Shown: in pieces, positions 12,810 to 13,621 of the stretch
Position numbering within the stretch: the first letter of the stretch is position 1
Layout: each line of letters starts with the position of its first letter
Assembly (NCBI GenBank): GCA_007117145.1
Contig: SKHC01000088.1
Span: 1 to 13,621, forward strand
Source: Candidatus Woesearchaeota archaeon
GTDB taxonomy: Archaea > Nanobdellota > Nanobdellia > Woesearchaeales > 21-14-0-10-32-9
Direction: 5' to 3'
Length of the DNA: 13,621 nt
The notes under the pieces: generated by a model
Database searches by the model: none
What the model was told of the DNA's origin: nothing
Seen by the model: the letters and a program-made list of their open reading frames with translations, nothing else
Made by a program: the position numbers and the translations under genes

Positions 12810-13529
12810 TTATTGTTCCTCCTGAATGTATTTTGATGTGTCTTCTTGTAGTGATTTCACGATCATTCCGTCTTTAATGTATACTTGTCTGTCTGCTTCT
12901 TTTGCTATTTTTTCATCGTGTGTTATTACAACTATTGTTGTTCCTTGCTCTTTTCTTAGTTTTTTTAGGAATTCTATCACTGTTTTTCCTGTTTTACTAT
13001 CTAGGTTTCCTGTTGGCTCATCAGCTAGTATCATTTCTGGCTCGTTTGCAAGTGATCTTGCAATTGCTACTCTTTGTTGCTGGCCTCCAGATAATTGGTT
13101 TGGTGTGTGATTCATTCTGTCTGCAAGGTCTACTAGTTCTAAGTATTTCTTGCTTTGTTTTAGTCTTTGCTCTACTGGTACTCCTTGAAACATCATCGGC
13201 AGCATTACGTTTTCTCTTGCTGTAAGTGATGGTAATAAGTTGAATTGTTGGAATATGAATCCTATTTTTTTTCCTCTAACTTGTGCTAGGTCAGACTCGC
13301 TCATTTTGGCTATGTTTTTTCCACTTAAGAATACTTCTCCTTTTGTTGGTGTGTCTAGGCATCCTACTATGTTCATACATGTACTTTTTCCACTTCCTGA
13401 AGGTCCAAGTATTGCTAGGAATTCTCCTTTTTTTACTTCCACGTTTATTCCTCTCAGCGCATTTACTTTGGTTTTACCCATCTTGTAAATTTTCCACACG
13501 TTTTTTACTTCCACTATTTTTTTTGTCAT
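12810..13529 (-). CDS. MacB/LolD-type ABC transporter ATP-binding protein
   Basis: A 239-residue ATPase powering the permeases encoded downstream. All expected motifs are intact: Walker A GPSGSGKST (42-50), Q-loop Gln94 in FIFQQFNLLP, signature LSGGQQQR (146-153), Walker B ILADEP (167-172) with catalytic Glu171, D-loop NLD, and switch His204 in VITHD. The FQQFNLLPSLTARENVMLP run is typical of the MacB/LolD subfamily rather than of importers. The length is normal, with a short extra Lys/Gln/Glu C-terminus. The ATG at 13529 overlaps the stop of an upstream ORF in an ATGA and is preceded by AAAGGAA. The protein should sit at the cytoplasmic membrane face as a homodimer under the two permeases. 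The exact substrate or mechanical task of the complex is unknown. Confidence 0.95.
   Translation of the reverse strand: MTKKIVEVKNVWKIYKMGKTKVNALRGINVEVKKGEFLAILGPSGSGKSTCMNIVGCLDTPTKGEVFLSGKNIAKMSESDLAQVRGKKIGFIFQQFNLLPSLTARENVMLPMMFQGVPVEQRLKQSKKYLELVDLADRMNHTPNQLSGGQQQRVAIARSLANEPEMILADEPTGNLDSKTGKTVIEFLKKLRKEQGTTIVVITHDEKIAKEADRQVYIKDGMIVKSLQEDTSKYIQEEQ
12818..12823 (-). promoter_or_regulatory. AGGAGG ribosome site embedded in the ATPase gene end
   Basis: This is the only full AGGAGG site I found before a start in the window. It lies within the codons for the last Gln-Glu-Glu of the ATPase, 9 nt before the ATG of the Ig-repeat protein. It should favour strong translation of that protein relative to the ATPase. 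Confidence 0.7.
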
Positions 13530-13621
13530 GTTATTTCCTTTAATTTTTTGTTTGTTTCGCTTATTATTTTTTTTAGTTTAGTTTTGTGTTTTGGATAGTT
13601 TTTGTCTTTCATTATTCTAAA
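13526..13621 (-). CDS. C-terminal end of an unknown lysine-rich protein (partial)
   Basis: The minus-strand frame is open from the window edge to a TGA at 13528-13526 that overlaps the ATPase start as ATGA. The 31 visible residues end MKDKNYPKHKTKLKKIISET and then NKKLKEIT, a basic, probably helical tail. The 4-nt overlap is the same junction as between the two permeases, which supports a real coding end and first-upstream membership of the ABC operon. The family cannot be recognised from this fragment. A stand-alone 28-residue peptide beginning at the internal ATG (13612) is possible but less likely. Confidence 0.5.
   Translation of the reverse strand, partial: FRIMKDKNYPKHKTKLKKIISETNKKLKEIT

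Noticed and set aside
12432..12836. Long plus-strand open frame (134 codons) opposite the Ig-repeat protein
   Set aside because: It lies antisense to a gene with clear domains, signal peptide and ribosome site; its product is low-complexity Ser/Thr/Leu typical of a mirror frame.
12826..13543. Plus-strand open frames opposite the ATPase
   Set aside because: All ATPase motifs are intact on the other strand, so these frames are shadows.

Overview
The window reads as a compact, AT-rich archaeal chromosome segment, most likely from a small-genome DPANN-type lineage (Woesearchaeota/Pacearchaeota-like). This is an inference from several signs: TATA boxes about 26 nt before leaderless ATGs, archaeal-style Shine-Dalgarno sites with TTG/GTG starts, genes overlapping or separated by only a few bases, a MacB-type ABC operon whose extracytoplasmic partner is a COG1361-like Ig-domain protein, and several small proteins of the sort common in these genomes. 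I saw no tRNA, rRNA, CRISPR array or insertion sequence.

Region 1 (1-7443) is a glycogen-type polysaccharide locus of unusually eukaryote-like make-up. A same-strand run holds the C-terminal part of a GH57 alpha-amylase homologue that appears to have lost its catalytic residues, two small proteins sharing one domain (the second tail-anchored to the membrane), and a GT3-family (animal/fungal type) glycogen synthase. Convergent to it lies a eukaryote-type UTP-glucose-1-phosphate uridylyltransferase, which would supply UDP-glucose. A 106-bp divergent promoter region then leads into a two-gene unit: a sugar-1-phosphate nucleotidyltransferase with a left-handed beta-helix tail, and an amylo-alpha-1,6-glucosidase (debranching enzyme). 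Together these suggest UDP-glucose synthesis, chain elongation and branch trimming. No branching enzyme, phosphorylase or glycogenin-like primer is visible in the window.

Region 2 (7438-9137) holds an AI-2E-family membrane protein, a small helical orphan and a 64-residue membrane protein. Each is preceded by a TATA box placed so that the transcript should begin at or very near the ATG.

Region 3 (9140-13621, minus strand) is a tightly packed operon: the 3' end of an unknown lysine-rich ORF, a MacB/LolD-type ATPase, a membrane-anchored Ig-repeat protein, and two tandem MacB-type permeases that share a strikingly conserved DNA block. It should form a MacB-like extrusion or envelope-remodelling transporter with a heterodimeric permease and no recognisable MacA adaptor.

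The most interesting material is the glycogen locus: the apparent GH57 pseudoenzyme, the paired small-domain proteins and a GT3 synthase in one translationally packed unit. It may be a membrane-tethered, eukaryote-like glycogen assembly system in an archaeon.
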